From: Burkholderiales bacterium
GTDB lineage: Bacteria > Pseudomonadota > Gammaproteobacteria > Burkholderiales > Burkholderiaceae_C
Direction of reading: 5' to 3'
Length of the DNA stretch: 64,000 nt
NCBI GenBank assembly: GCA_016213265.1
Contig: JACRBA010000015.1
Coordinates: 1 to 64,000, forward strand
Shown: positions 10,132-24,112 of the stretch, piece after piece
Layout of the letters: each line of letters opens with the position of its first letter
Position numbering within the stretch: position 1 is the stretch's first letter
Notes under the pieces: generated by a model
Database searches by the model: none
Seen by the model: the letters and a program-made list of their open reading frames with translations, nothing else
Told to the model about the DNA's origin: nothing
Program-made: the position numbers and the translations under genes

Positions 10132-10733
10132 CGTGTCCACAGCACCCCCAGCGTGCGCCAGATGAGCGCGAGGTCGGTCCACAGGCTGGCACGGTCGGCA
10201 TAGTCGGCGGCCAAGGCGAGCTTGCGCGGCAGGATCACCTCCACGTACTCGCGCTCGGGGTCGGCCGCGGCCGCCAGCTGCGCCGCCTCTCCGCGAAAGG
10301 CGAGCGAGGCGGGGTCGGTGATGCCGGGGCGCACGGCCAGCACCCGCTCGCGCAGCCCGGCCGGGTACCGGGCCACGTAGCGCGGCACCTCGGGGCGGGG
10401 GCCGACCAGGCTCATGTCGCCGCGCAGCACGTCGATCAGCTGCGGCAGCTCGTCCAGCCGGTGGGCGCGCAGGAAGCGGCCGACGCGGGTGACCCGCTGG
10501 TCGTCTCCGACCGTGAGCTGCCCGGCCCGCTCGGCGTCGACGCGCATGGTGCGGAACTTGTGGATGCGGAACGGCCGGCCGTGGCGCCCCACCCGTTCCT
10601 GGCGGAAGAACACCGGCCCAGGCGAATCCACCCGGATCGCCAGCGCCACCAGCGCGCCAGGCAGGGCCAGCAGCAGCAGGCCCGCGAGCGAGCCCACGAT
10701 GTCGAGCAGCCGCTTGGCCATGCGCCGCACCAC
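10128..10733 (-). CDS. Short monotopic sugar-phosphate transferase (PglC/WcaJ catalytic-domain type)
   Basis: 201 aa; KRLLDIVGSLAGLLLLALP..., RVGRHGRPFRIHKFRTM, LDELPQLIDVLRGDMSLVGPRPEVP: bacterial sugar transferase signature. Confidence 0.9.
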   Translation of the reverse strand: MVRRMAKRLLDIVGSLAGLLLLALPGALVALAIRVDSPGPVFFRQERVGRHGRPFRIHKFRTMRVDAERAGQLTVGDDQRVTRVGRFLRAHRLDELPQLIDVLRGDMSLVGPRPEVPRYVARYPAGLRERVLAVRPGITDPASLAFRGEAAQLAAAADPEREYVEVILPRKLALAADYADRASLWTDLALIWRTLGVLWTR

Positions 10734-10751
10734 CCCTCGCCCGCCCCGTCC

Positions 10752-11933
10752 TCAGCCCGCCAGCGCGCGGCGCAGCGAGGCGGCCACACGCTGCACGTCG
10801 CTGTCGGCCATGCGGGTGTACAGCGGCAGGCTCAGCGTGCGCTCGTAGGCGTGCTGGCTGTGCGGGAAGTCCTCGTCGCGCAGGCCGTAGCGCTCACGCC
10901 AGTACGGGTGGCGGTGCAGCGGGATGTAGTGCACGCTGCAGCCGATGCCGTCGGCGTACAGCCGCTCGATCAGCGCATCTCGCCCAATGGGCGCGCCCTC
11001 GGCCAGGCGCAGCACGTACAGGTGCCACGCATGCATGTCGCCCGCGGGCGGCTGCGGTGGCCGCACCAGCGGCAGCCCGGCCAGCGCCTCGTCGTAGGCC
11101 GCCGCCAGCTCCGCGCGCCGGCGCTGGAAGGCGTCGGCGCGGCGCAGCTGGTGCAGGCCCAGCGCGGCGGCGATGTCGGTGAGGTTGTACTTGAAGCCCG
11201 GCGCCACGATCTCGTAGTACCAGCTCGGCACCTTGGCGGTGAAGCGGTCGAAGGCATCGCGGCTCATGCCGTGCAGGCGCATCACGCGCGCCCGGTCGGC
11301 CAGCGCGGCGTCGCGCGTGACCAGCATGCCGCCCTCGCCGGTGGTGATGGTCTTGTTGGCGTAGAAGCTGAACACCGTGGCATCGCTCGCCAGCGTGCCG
11401 ACGCGCGCGCCGCCGTGGGTGGTGGGCAGCGCGTGCGCGGCGTCTTCCACCACCTTCAGGCCGTGGCGCCGGGCGATGGCGAGAAGGGCCGTCATGTCGG
11501 CGGCCAGGCCCGCGTAGTGCACGGGGATGAGGCACTTCGTGCGCGGCGTGATGGCCGCTTCCACGGCCGCCGGGTCGATGTTGAGCGTGGCCGGGTCGAT
11601 GTCCACCAGCTTCACGTCTGCCCCGAGGTAGCGCACCACCTCGGCCGTGGCGGTGAAGGTGTGCGTGGTCGTGATCACCTCGTCGCCGGGGCCGACGCCC
11701 ACAGCCTCCAGCGCCAGATGCAGGCCGGCGGTGGCGGAGTTCACGGCAATGGACTGCAGCGACGCATCGCCCAGATACTCGGTGAACGCCGCCTCGAAGC
11801 GGCGCGCCTTGGGGCCGGTGGTCACCCAGCCGGAGCGCAGGGTGTCCACGACCTCGGCGATCTCGTCCTCGCCGATCTCCGGCAGGGCGAATGGCAGGAA
11901 GGGCATCTCGGGGGCGGGCGGGTGGGAGCTCAT
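10752..11933 (-). CDS. DegT/DnrJ/EryC1/StrS family PLP-dependent aminotransferase
   Basis: 393 aa from [73 protein letters not shown] (catalytic Lys). ATGA overlap with the upstream stop. Confidence 0.88.
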   Translation of the reverse strand: MSSHPPAPEMPFLPFALPEIGEDEIAEVVDTLRSGWVTTGPKARRFEAAFTEYLGDASLQSIAVNSATAGLHLALEAVGVGPGDEVITTTHTFTATAEVVRYLGADVKLVDIDPATLNIDPAAVEAAITPRTKCLIPVHYAGLAADMTALLAIARRHGLKVVEDAAHALPTTHGGARVGTLASDATVFSFYANKTITTGEGGMLVTRDAALADRARVMRLHGMSRDAFDRFTAKVPSWYYEIVAPGFKYNLTDIAAALGLHQLRRADAFQRRRAELAAAYDEALAGLPLVRPPQPPAGDMHAWHLYVLRLAEGAPIGRDALIERLYADGIGCSVHYIPLHRHPYWRERYGLRDEDFPHSQHAYERTLSLPLYTRMADSDVQRVAASLRRALAG

Positions 11934-12586
11934 CGGGGCTTGTCGATCCAGGCCAGCAGGTGCGTGCGCAGGGCCGGCACGCTGTTGAACACGGTGTAGA
12001 GCGCCGGGTGCAGGGCGGCCACCCGGCGGGCGATGGGCGGCGCCAGCGTGAGACGCTGCGCCTGCACCCGGCCCTCGGGGAACAGCTCGGCCAGGCGCCG
12101 GCGGGGCATGCCGCGCACCTGCGCGTTGTGCGGATTGTCCACGGTGAAGTCGTACCAGAGCACGGCCCCGCCCGGCTTCAGCCAGCGCCACATCGCCTGG
12201 GCCAGGTGCTGCCGCGCCGCCGTGTCCAGCACGGAGGAGAACACGGTGACCTGGGCCACGACGTCCTGGCTGCCGGGCGCGATGGGCGCCTCGGTGGCAT
12301 CACCGCCATGCAGCACCACGGCGGCGGGCAGGCGCTCGCGCGCCATCTGCAGGCGCTCGGGCAGCAGCTCGCAACCGGTGAGGTGGGCGGGAGTGCAGCC
12401 CAGGCGCAGGAACTCCAGCAGATTGCCGCCGGCGCCGCAGCCCACTTCGGTGAGGCGCAGCGCCGCCGGCTCGTGCCAGCCGCGGGCGAGCAGGCCCTGG
12501 TAGATGGCGCGCTGCCGCTCCTGCACCAGCTGCCACACGTCGGGCCGCAGCAGGCTGTAGCGGTCGGCGGGCCAACGTCGGCTCAT
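11930..12586 (-). CDS. Class I SAM-dependent methyltransferase
   Basis: 218 aa; [19 protein letters not shown] motif [27 protein letters not shown]. Confidence 0.8.
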   Translation of the reverse strand: MSRRWPADRYSLLRPDVWQLVQERQRAIYQGLLARGWHEPAALRLTEVGCGAGGNLLEFLRLGCTPAHLTGCELLPERLQMARERLPAAVVLHGGDATEAPIAPGSQDVVAQVTVFSSVLDTAARQHLAQAMWRWLKPGGAVLWYDFTVDNPHNAQVRGMPRRRLAELFPEGRVQAQRLTLAPPIARRVAALHPALYTVFNSVPALRTHLLAWIDKPR

Positions 12587-13821
12587 GCCAGGGCTTCCGG
12601 CCGGGCGCCGCGGCAGGCGGCGAGGAACCGCTCGGCCAGCACGGGGTAGGTGTGCTCGGCCTGCACGAAGGCGCGGCCGCGCTCACCCATGGCGCGGCGC
12701 TGCTCGGCCGGCAGCGCCAGCAGCCGCCGCAGGCCGTCGGCCACCGCGGCGGCGTCCTCGGGCGGCACGGTGACCCCAGCCCCGGCCTCGGCGACCGGGT
12801 CGTTGCCGGCCTCGACGGAATGCAGCACGGGGCAGCCGGCCATCATGTAGTCCATCAGCTTGTTGGGCGCGATGCCGAAGCGGTAGATGGGCACACGCTG
12901 CCAGCCGATGTAGGCCACGTCCAGCGCGCGCAGGAAGGCCGGCACCTGGGCCTTGGGGATGGGCGGCAGCCAGTGCACATGGGCCAGCTGCTCGCGCGCG
13001 ATGCGCTGCACCAGGCGCTCGCGCTCATGGCCGTCGCCCACCAGCAGCAGCGTCACCGGCTCCTGGCGCAGGCGACCTGCGGCATCCAGCAGCGTGTCCA
13101 GCGCATTGGGCAGGCCCATGGAGCCGGCATGGCCCACCACCGCGTGGCCGGCGGCGCGCGCGGTGGCCACGGCGGCGGCCACGTCAGGCCGCAAGGCGGG
13201 CGGGTCGGTGGCCCAGTCGTCGGGCGAGATGCCGTTGGGGACGATCACCAGCTTGCGCAGATCCAGCCCCCGGCTGGCCATGTGGTCGTGCACCTTGGGC
13301 AGCATGGAGACCACCACGTCGGCATCCCGGTAGGCCACTTTCTCGGCCCAGCCACACAGCAGCGCGAAGGGGTGGCGCGGCGACATGCCCGACAGCTCGA
13401 TGGGCGACAGCGGCCACAGGTCGTGCACCTCGAACACCAGCAGCGCGCCGGCCAGGCGGGCCAGGTGGCGCGCGGCCCAGATGTCCATCGGGTAGGTGCT
13501 GGAGGCGATCACCACGTCCGGCCGCTGGGCGCGCACCCAGCCGCGCGCGCGGGCCATCACCCCGGCGAGGAACACGGCGATGTTGCGCACGCGGCCCAGG
13601 CCGTTGCCGCGGTAGGCCGGCGCCGGCAGCCAGTCGAAGGTGATGCCGTCGATCACCTCCCGCCCAGAGGCCGGCTGGCGTGCGCGCACATGCGAGAAGC
13701 TGGCCGCCACCATCTGCACCCGGTGGCCGGCGCGCACCCATTCGCGCGCCAGGTAGTACGGCCGGTACTCCATCCCCAGGGCGGGCGTGCCGGCGTAGTG
13801 GTTGAGGTAAAGGATGTTCAA
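12583..13821 (-). CDS. Glycosyltransferase family 4 (WbuB-like)
   Basis: TTG start at 13821 (LNILYLNHYAGTPALGMEYRPYYLAREW) overlapping the upstream stop (TTGA); FEVHDLWPLSP; PNKLMDYMMAGCPVLHS. Confidence 0.85.
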   Translation of the reverse strand: MNILYLNHYAGTPALGMEYRPYYLAREWVRAGHRVQMVAASFSHVRARQPASGREVIDGITFDWLPAPAYRGNGLGRVRNIAVFLAGVMARARGWVRAQRPDVVIASSTYPMDIWAARHLARLAGALLVFEVHDLWPLSPIELSGMSPRHPFALLCGWAEKVAYRDADVVVSMLPKVHDHMASRGLDLRKLVIVPNGISPDDWATDPPALRPDVAAAVATARAAGHAVVGHAGSMGLPNALDTLLDAAGRLRQEPVTLLLVGDGHERERLVQRIAREQLAHVHWLPPIPKAQVPAFLRALDVAYIGWQRVPIYRFGIAPNKLMDYMMAGCPVLHSVEAGNDPVAEAGAGVTVPPEDAAAVADGLRRLLALPAEQRRAMGERGRAFVQAEHTYPVLAERFLAACRGARPEALA

Positions 13822-14897
13822 CGCTGCGCCTCCAGGCGGGCGACATACGCGGCCACCGCCTCGGGAAACAGCGCATGCGCAGCCACCCACTCGCGCTGGG
13901 CGCGCCCGATGGCTGCCGCACGCGCGGCCAGCGGGTCCAGGCGGGCGCGCGCCGGACGCTCGCCGTCGGCCAGGATCAGGCCGTTGTCGCCGTCGCGCAC
14001 CAGTTCCCGATTGGCCGGCAGGTCCGACAGCAGCGGGATGGCGCCGTGGGCCATGGCCTCCAGCACCGAGACCGAGACCGAATCGCTCGCCGGCAGGCTG
14101 AGGTACCAGCGGGCGCGGGCGTACCAGCCTGCTTGCACGTCGGGCGCCAGCCGGCCGACGAACTGCACGCGACCGGCGAGGTCGGGCTGCGCGGCGCGCG
14201 CCTGCAGCGCGGGCCGCAGCGAGCCGTCGTTGGCGACCACCAGCCGGGCCTCGGGCCAGTTGGCGCAGAGGGCGGCGAAGACCTCGAGCACCTCGGTCGG
14301 GCGGTAGATGGGCTCGAGCCCGCGGTTGGCGAAGAACAGCGCCTCGTCCTTGTCCACGGGTTGGGGCGGCAGCGCCTCCAGCCCGAACGGGAACACCATC
14401 ACCTCGGCCGCGCCGAGCGCGCGCATGCGATCGGCCATGTGCCGAGAGTCGCTCGTCGTCACGGCGCAGGCACGCAGCACGCGCTGCGTCAGCCAGCGCA
14501 GCACACGGCTGCGCGCCGGGGTGACGAGGATGTCGGAGCCCCAGGCGGAGCCGGCCAGGCGCGCGCGGATGCCGCCCAGCCGCACGGCCGCCCAGGCCAA
14601 GGTGCCGTGCGAGGTGAGGTAGTGCGGCGCCAGCCAGTCGGGCTGCACGCCGCGCAGCCAGCGCACCAGCCGCGGCAGGGTGCGCAGCAGTGCGGCGTTG
14701 CCCCCCGCAAAGCGCGGATGCGTGTGCAACGCCAGTCGCCGTTCTGCAGGCAGCGCCGCGTCGAAGCCCGGCAGAAAGCCCCGGGACGACACCACCCACA
14801 ACGTCACGCGGCCGGCCAGCGCCGGCGAAGCGAGCGCCTGCGTCCACTTCAGCAGATGCGGGCTCTCGCCGTCACCGATGAGCACGAGGCGGATCAT
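13818..14897 (-). CDS. Glycosyltransferase family 4
   Basis: MIRLVLIGDGESPHLLKWTQALA; GSAWGSDILV; LPASDSVSVSVLEAMAHGAIPLLSDLPANRE. Confidence 0.83.
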   Translation of the reverse strand: MIRLVLIGDGESPHLLKWTQALASPALAGRVTLWVVSSRGFLPGFDAALPAERRLALHTHPRFAGGNAALLRTLPRLVRWLRGVQPDWLAPHYLTSHGTLAWAAVRLGGIRARLAGSAWGSDILVTPARSRVLRWLTQRVLRACAVTTSDSRHMADRMRALGAAEVMVFPFGLEALPPQPVDKDEALFFANRGLEPIYRPTEVLEVFAALCANWPEARLVVANDGSLRPALQARAAQPDLAGRVQFVGRLAPDVQAGWYARARWYLSLPASDSVSVSVLEAMAHGAIPLLSDLPANRELVRDGDNGLILADGERPARARLDPLAARAAAIGRAQREWVAAHALFPEAVAAYVARLEAQR

Positions 14898-15514
14898 GCG
14901 GGGCCATGCCCTGCGCCGCCGCCGTGGCCTTCGTCGTCCGACGTGGCCCAGGCCTCGTACAGGGGGCGCACCGCGGGGTAGCGCTCCAGCAGGCGGGCAT
15001 CGGCGCGGCGCGTGTCGCCCACGATGCGCGCCGGGCGGCCCTCGAGGATGGCGAAGTCGGGGTATTCGCCCCGCACGAAGCTGCCCGCGCACACCAGCGT
15101 GCCGCGGCCCAGCCGGGTGTTCGCCTCGATCAGGCTGTGCGGGCCGATGAAGCTGTAGGCGCCGATGGCGATGGGGCCGGCGATCCAGCCCGGGCGGTCT
15201 AGTTGCCCGGGCCAGTTCACATAGCCCTCGCCCAGCAGGCGCTGCGCGCGGTGGGAGGCATGCGTGACCAAGCTGCAGTGGCTGGTGATCTGCACGCCGT
15301 CGCCCAGCGTGATGCCGCCGCTGGCCTCGATGAAATTGAACGGGCCGATGTACACGTGGTCGCCCAGCACCAGCCGGTCTTCGTGTTCCAGGCAGGCGGC
15401 CGGCGAAATGCGGGTGTGCGGCAGCGCCCGCCCGGCGGACCGCTCGCCGAACACCATGCGGTAGAGCAGCGCGCGCGCCAGGCGGCGGCGCCAGCGGTTG
15501 AAGGTGGCGCGCAT
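14894..15514 (-). CDS. Left-handed beta-helix (hexapeptide repeat) acyltransferase
   Basis: ISPAACLEHEDRLVLGDHVYIGPFNFIEASGGITLGDGVQITSHCSLVTHASH..., hexapeptide periodicity. Start ATG at 15514 chosen over the 15955 tracked start. Confidence 0.8.
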   Translation of the reverse strand: MRATFNRWRRRLARALLYRMVFGERSAGRALPHTRISPAACLEHEDRLVLGDHVYIGPFNFIEASGGITLGDGVQITSHCSLVTHASHRAQRLLGEGYVNWPGQLDRPGWIAGPIAIGAYSFIGPHSLIEANTRLGRGTLVCAGSFVRGEYPDFAILEGRPARIVGDTRRADARLLERYPAVRPLYEAWATSDDEGHGGGAGHGPA

Positions 15515-15539
15515 CAGGGCAGGCAGGGGCAAGGGCGGG

Positions 15540-16817
15540 TCACGGGCGGGATTGTTCCACCGCCTCGGGCGGCACGGGCCAGGTCGCCAGCCGCCAGAAG
15601 TAGGTGCCGAAGTAGGCCGCCATGGCCGCGGAGACGGTCCACCCGGCGCCCGCCAGGCCGCCGGCCCACAGGCCGAGCGCCAGAGCGCCAATGAACAACG
15701 CGTGCCCCACCAGGGCCAGCCCGAGTGCCCAGCGCTGCGCCCGCCAGGCCATGGTGACCACGCCCAGCGGGCTGGCCACGAAGTGCAGGCCAATGTAGAG
15801 GGCCAGCGCGCGCGCCAGTTCACCCGCGTCGCGCCATCCGCTACCGAAAGCCAGCTCGAACGCCCACGGCGCGGCCACCCACAGCACCACCACCAGCGGC
15901 AGTGCCAGCAGGACCAGCAGACCCAGCACGCGACGCACGGCACGGCGCGCGGCACGCGTGGGGCCGGCGCTGCCCAGCTGCGGGTACAGCGCCTGCGCCA
16001 CCGCGCCGCCCACCAGCGTGGCAGGTGCCTTCAGGTAGCGCAGTGCCAAGCCCCAGAAGCCCGCCGCCGCGGGCCCCGCCCAGGCGGCCACCAGCGCCAC
16101 GGCCAGCGCGTCCTGCAGGGTGCCGGCGAAGGCGTGTGGCGTGTTCCACAACGGGAAGTCGCGGTGTCGGCGCGCCACCTCACCGAGCGCTGGCTGCCCT
16201 CCAGGCCCGCGCCCCCACGGCAAGCGCAGTGCGGCCGCCGTGGCGGCCGCCGCCAGGATGGGGCCGGCCACCAGGCCCATCACACCGGTGCCCGCCCAGC
16301 CGGCCGCGGCCTGCGCCACCGCCCCGCCGCCATGCTGCAGCACGCGCGCGCCCGCCAGTGCACGGAAGCGTCCGGCACGGTTGGCCCACAGCGTGGCCAG
16401 CGAGACGGCGCCGAGCGCACCTACCGCCAGTGGCAGCGCCGCCGCCCACCCGTGGCCGGTGGCCCACGCCCACGCACCACCTGCGAGGGCCGCCGCGGCC
16501 GTGGCCACACCCAGCAGGCGCAGCCCCAGGCGGCGCAAGGCATGCGCTTCTGCGTCGTCGGCCACCATGGGCAGCGCGAACTCGTAGCGCCCGCAGGCCA
16601 CCACGGCCAGGGTGGCCGCCACGGCGGCAAAGAGGTGGTAGTGGCCGAACTCCTGCGGCGTGTACAGCCGGGTGAGCCAGGGGCCCAACAGAAGGGGCAG
16701 CAGCTGCGCCAGCGCCCCACCGGCCACCAGCGTCAGGCTCGACCGCACGAGGCCCGCGCGCACCGAGCCAGCGGCAAGCCCGCCGGCCGGCGGCGAGCCA
16801 CCGGGCGTCTCAGCCAC
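15540..16817 (-). CDS. Oligosaccharide flippase (Wzx/MATE-like)
   Basis: ~425 aa with many hydrophobic segments; VRSSLTLVAGGALAQLLPLLLGPWLTRLYTPQEFGHYHLFAAVAATLAVVACGRYEFALP. GTG start inferred; tracked start overlaps wbpE too far. Confidence 0.8.
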   Translation of the reverse strand: MAETPGGSPPAGGLAAGSVRAGLVRSSLTLVAGGALAQLLPLLLGPWLTRLYTPQEFGHYHLFAAVAATLAVVACGRYEFALPMVADDAEAHALRRLGLRLLGVATAAAALAGGAWAWATGHGWAAALPLAVGALGAVSLATLWANRAGRFRALAGARVLQHGGGAVAQAAAGWAGTGVMGLVAGPILAAAATAAALRLPWGRGPGGQPALGEVARRHRDFPLWNTPHAFAGTLQDALAVALVAAWAGPAAAGFWGLALRYLKAPATLVGGAVAQALYPQLGSAGPTRAARRAVRRVLGLLVLLALPLVVVLWVAAPWAFELAFGSGWRDAGELARALALYIGLHFVASPLGVVTMAWRAQRWALGLALVGHALFIGALALGLWAGGLAGAGWTVSAAMAAYFGTYFWRLATWPVPPEAVEQSRP

Positions 16818-17885
16818 CGAGCGCCGCGCGCAGCGCGGCGGCCACGCGGTCCTGGTCGGTCTCGGTGAGGTCGGCGCTGAAGGGCAGGCACAGCACCTCG
16901 CTGGCCAGCCGCTCGGCCACGGGGCACCCGCCCATGGGCGCGAAGCGTTCGTAGGCGGGCTGCTGGTGCAGGGCACACGGGTAGTGCACGGCCGTGGGGA
17001 TGCCCTGGGTCTGCAGCGCCGCCTGCACGGCGGCGCGGTCGGCCACCCGCACGGTGTACTGCGCCCAGGCGCTGTCGCGGCCGGCGCGCACGGCCATCGG
17101 CCGGGCCGCCGAGCCGGCCAGCAGCGCGTCGTAGCGGGCGGCGCGCTGGGCGCGGCGCTCACGCTCCCAGTCGAAGCGGGCCAGCTTGGCCAGCACGATG
17201 GCGCACTGCAGGGTGTCCATGCGCCCGCCCACGCCCACGCGGGTGTGGTGGTAGCGCGCGCTCTGCCCGTGCACGCGGATCTCGCGCGCCGCCTGCGCCA
17301 GGTCGGCATTGGCGGTGAACAGCGCACCGCCGTCGCCATAGCAGCCCAGCGGCTTGCTGGGGAAGAAGCTGGTCGCCCCGAAGGTGGACAGCCCCGTGCT
17401 CGGCCGGCCGTGGTAGCGGCCGCCGAAGCTCTGCGCCGCGTCCTCCACCACCGCCAGGCCATGGCGGTCGGCGATGGCCTGCAGTGCGTCCATGTCGGCC
17501 ACCTGCCCGTACAGGCTCACCGGCATGAGGGCGCGCGTGCGCGGCGTGATGGCCGCCTCGACCTGCGCCACGTCGATGAGCCCGGTGTCGGGCTCCACGT
17601 CCACGAACACCGGCGTGGCGCCCACGAGCACCACCACCTCGGCGGTGGCGGCAAAGCTGAAGGGCGTGGTGATCACCTCGTCGCCGGGGCCGATGCCCAG
17701 CGCCATCAGCCCGAAGAACAGCGCCTCGGTGCCGCTGGCCACGGTGATGCAGTGCGGCACGCCGGCGCGCTCGGCAAGCGCCGCCTCCAGCTCAGCCACC
17801 TCGGGGCCGAGGATGTACTGGCCGTGGTCGAGCACCCGCTGGATGGCGGCGTCGATCTGCGGCTTGAGCGCCGCATAGGGGGTCT

Positions 17886-17904
<19 letters not shown>
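16810..17904 (-). CDS. wbpE: DegT-family aminotransferase, WbpE-like
   Basis: 364 aa from [86 protein letters not shown]. Confidence 0.85.
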
Positions 17905-20777
<2,873 letters not shown>

Positions 20778-20836
20778 GGCAGTCAACGCGGGTGTCGGGG
20801 TCGGCATATGGGGCGTGAAAGCGGGCGGAACTGGCC

Positions 20837-20872
20837 ATTCTAGGAGGCCGGGGGGCGGGCAACTCCTAGAAT
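20837..20872. promoter_or_regulatory. Perfect 10-bp inverted repeat ATTCTAGGAG-N16-CTCCTAGAAT in the divergent wbpA/lysS intergenic region; each arm contains a TAGAAT hexamer
   Basis: Read directly from the sequence; both arms place a TAGAAT -10-like hexamer oriented toward the flanking divergent gene. Confidence 0.6.
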
Positions 20873-20916
20873 CGGGCCCTTTCCCTGACGCCCGACGCCG
20901 CCTGCGCGCCGCCCGT

Positions 20917-22440
<1,524 letters not shown>

Positions 22441-22518
22441 GCCCCTGTATCGGCGGGTCGTGCGGCTTGAGACGGATCAACGGTGCCCCGCCAGGGTGCG
22501 CCCCATGATGGCTGCGCC

Positions 22519-23109
22519 ATGCCCGCCGACGCCGACGCCCCTCGAGGCGCCCCACCCGACCTGAGCCTGCCCGCGCTGCGCGAGCAGCTGTGGGACGAGC
22601 TGGTGGCGGCCGTGGGCCAGCATGGCCACCCGTGGCGCACCCCCGTGCTGGCCACCGTGTGCCTGGCCGCCGACGGTGCCGTGGCAGCCGATGCCCGCAC
22701 CGTGGTGCTGCGCGAGGTCGACGCGCCCGCGCAGGAGCTGGTGTTCTTCACCGACGCACGCTCGCCCAAGGCGGCGCAGCTGGCGGCCCATCCGCACGCC
22801 ACGATGGTGTATTGGTCGCCGGCCCTGGCCTGGCAGCTGCGGCTGGCGGTGCGGCTCACGCTGGAGCGCGAGGGCCTGGCCGTGTCCACGCGCTGGGCAC
22901 GGCTGAAGATGTCGCCCGCGGCGGACGACTACCTCTCTCCCCTGCCTCCCGGCACCCCGGTGGCCCACCCGGCGCCCGAGCGCGGCACCCGCGCCCACTT
23001 CGCCGTGGTCACCGCGCGCGTCGAGCGCATGGACTGGCTGGCCCTGGCCGCCACCGGCCACCGCCGCGCCGCCTTCGACGCCGACGGCGCCCGCTGGCTG
23101 CAACCGTAG
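22519..23109 (+). CDS. Pyridoxamine 5'-phosphate oxidase-family flavin-binding protein
   Basis: ~196 aa; ATVCLAADGAVAADARTVVLREVDAPAQELVFFTDARSPKAAQL...MVYWSPALAWQLRL. Confidence 0.75.
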   Translation: MPADADAPRGAPPDLSLPALREQLWDELVAAVGQHGHPWRTPVLATVCLAADGAVAADARTVVLREVDAPAQELVFFTDARSPKAAQLAAHPHATMVYWSPALAWQLRLAVRLTLEREGLAVSTRWARLKMSPAADDYLSPLPPGTPVAHPAPERGTRAHFAVVTARVERMDWLALAATGHRRAAFDADGARWLQP

Positions 23110-23185
23110 CCGTCGATCCGGCGCCCGCAGGGCCGCCGTCTCCAAGCCGCGTGCGCGGATCCGGCTCTGCCGGTCCGCTGCGCGA

Positions 23186-23219
23186 GCCCCCTCGGGGGGC
23201 AGCCCCCTGGCAAGGGGGC
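23186..23219. terminator. Tandem GC-rich hairpins between convergent genes (repeat-like)
   Basis: GCCCCC-TCG-GGGGGC followed by GCCCCC-TGGCAA-GGGGGC between the 3' ends at 23109 (+) and 23227 (-). Confidence 0.5.
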
Positions 23220-23226
23220 GTGGGGG

Positions 23227-24042
23227 TCAACGGTACTTGGGTGGGCGCTTGTCGAGGAAGGCGGCCATGCCCTCGCGCTGGTCGGCGGTGCCGAACATGG
23301 CGTGGAACAGGCGCCGCTCGTACCACAGGCCGTCGCTCAGCGAGGACTCGAAGGCCCGGATGACGGCCTCCTTGGCGGCCATCACCGAGATCTGGCCGAA
23401 GCCGTTGATCTTGGCCGCCACGGCGAGCGCCTCGTCCATCAGCCTGTCGGCTGGCACGACGCGCGACACCAGGCCCCACGCATCGGCCTCGGCCGCACCG
23501 ATCCAGCGGTTGGTGAGCACCATGTCCATGGCCTTGGCCTTGCCGATGGCGCGCGGCAGGCGCTGCGTGCCGCCCGCGCCCGGCACCACGCCGATGGTGA
23601 TCTCGGGCTGGCCGAACTTGGCGTTGTCGGCGGCGATCACCATGTCGCACATCATCGCCACCTCGCAGCCGCCGCCCAGCGCGACGCCGGCCACCGCGGC
23701 GATCACCGGCTTGCGCACGCGGCGCATGGTCTCCCAGTTGCGCGAGATGTACTCGGTGGCGTAGGTGTGGCTGAAGTCGTAGTCCTTCATCGCCGCGATG
23801 TCGGCGCCGGCGGCGAAGGCCTTCTCGTTGCCCGTGACGATGATGCAGCCGATGCCAGGGTCGGCGTCGAAGGCCAGCAGCGCCTGGCCGAGCTCGTCCA
23901 TGAGCTGGTCATTGAGCGCGTTCATCTGCTTGGGCCGGTTCAGTCGGATGACGCCGGTCGCCAGCGCGCCGGTGGCGGCGTCGCCGCCGTGGCGCTCGGT
24001 GAGGATGCAGGTGTAGGCGGTGGCGGTGCTCGGCTCGCTCAT
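23227..24042 (-). CDS. Enoyl-CoA hydratase
   Basis: [81 protein letters not shown]. Confidence 0.95.
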   Translation of the reverse strand: MSEPSTATAYTCILTERHGGDAATGALATGVIRLNRPKQMNALNDQLMDELGQALLAFDADPGIGCIIVTGNEKAFAAGADIAAMKDYDFSHTYATEYISRNWETMRRVRKPVIAAVAGVALGGGCEVAMMCDMVIAADNAKFGQPEITIGVVPGAGGTQRLPRAIGKAKAMDMVLTNRWIGAAEADAWGLVSRVVPADRLMDEALAVAAKINGFGQISVMAAKEAVIRAFESSLSDGLWYERRLFHAMFGTADQREGMAAFLDKRPPKYR

Positions 24043-24112
24043 GCGTTCGGTCTCCGGAGGATGTCGGGTGTCGGCAGGAATGGCGGCACTATAGGGCCAC
24101 GCGTGCGGCCCT

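Noticed and set aside
12652-14307. 551-aa plus-strand ORF
   Set aside because: Antisense to two glycosyltransferases with good motifs.
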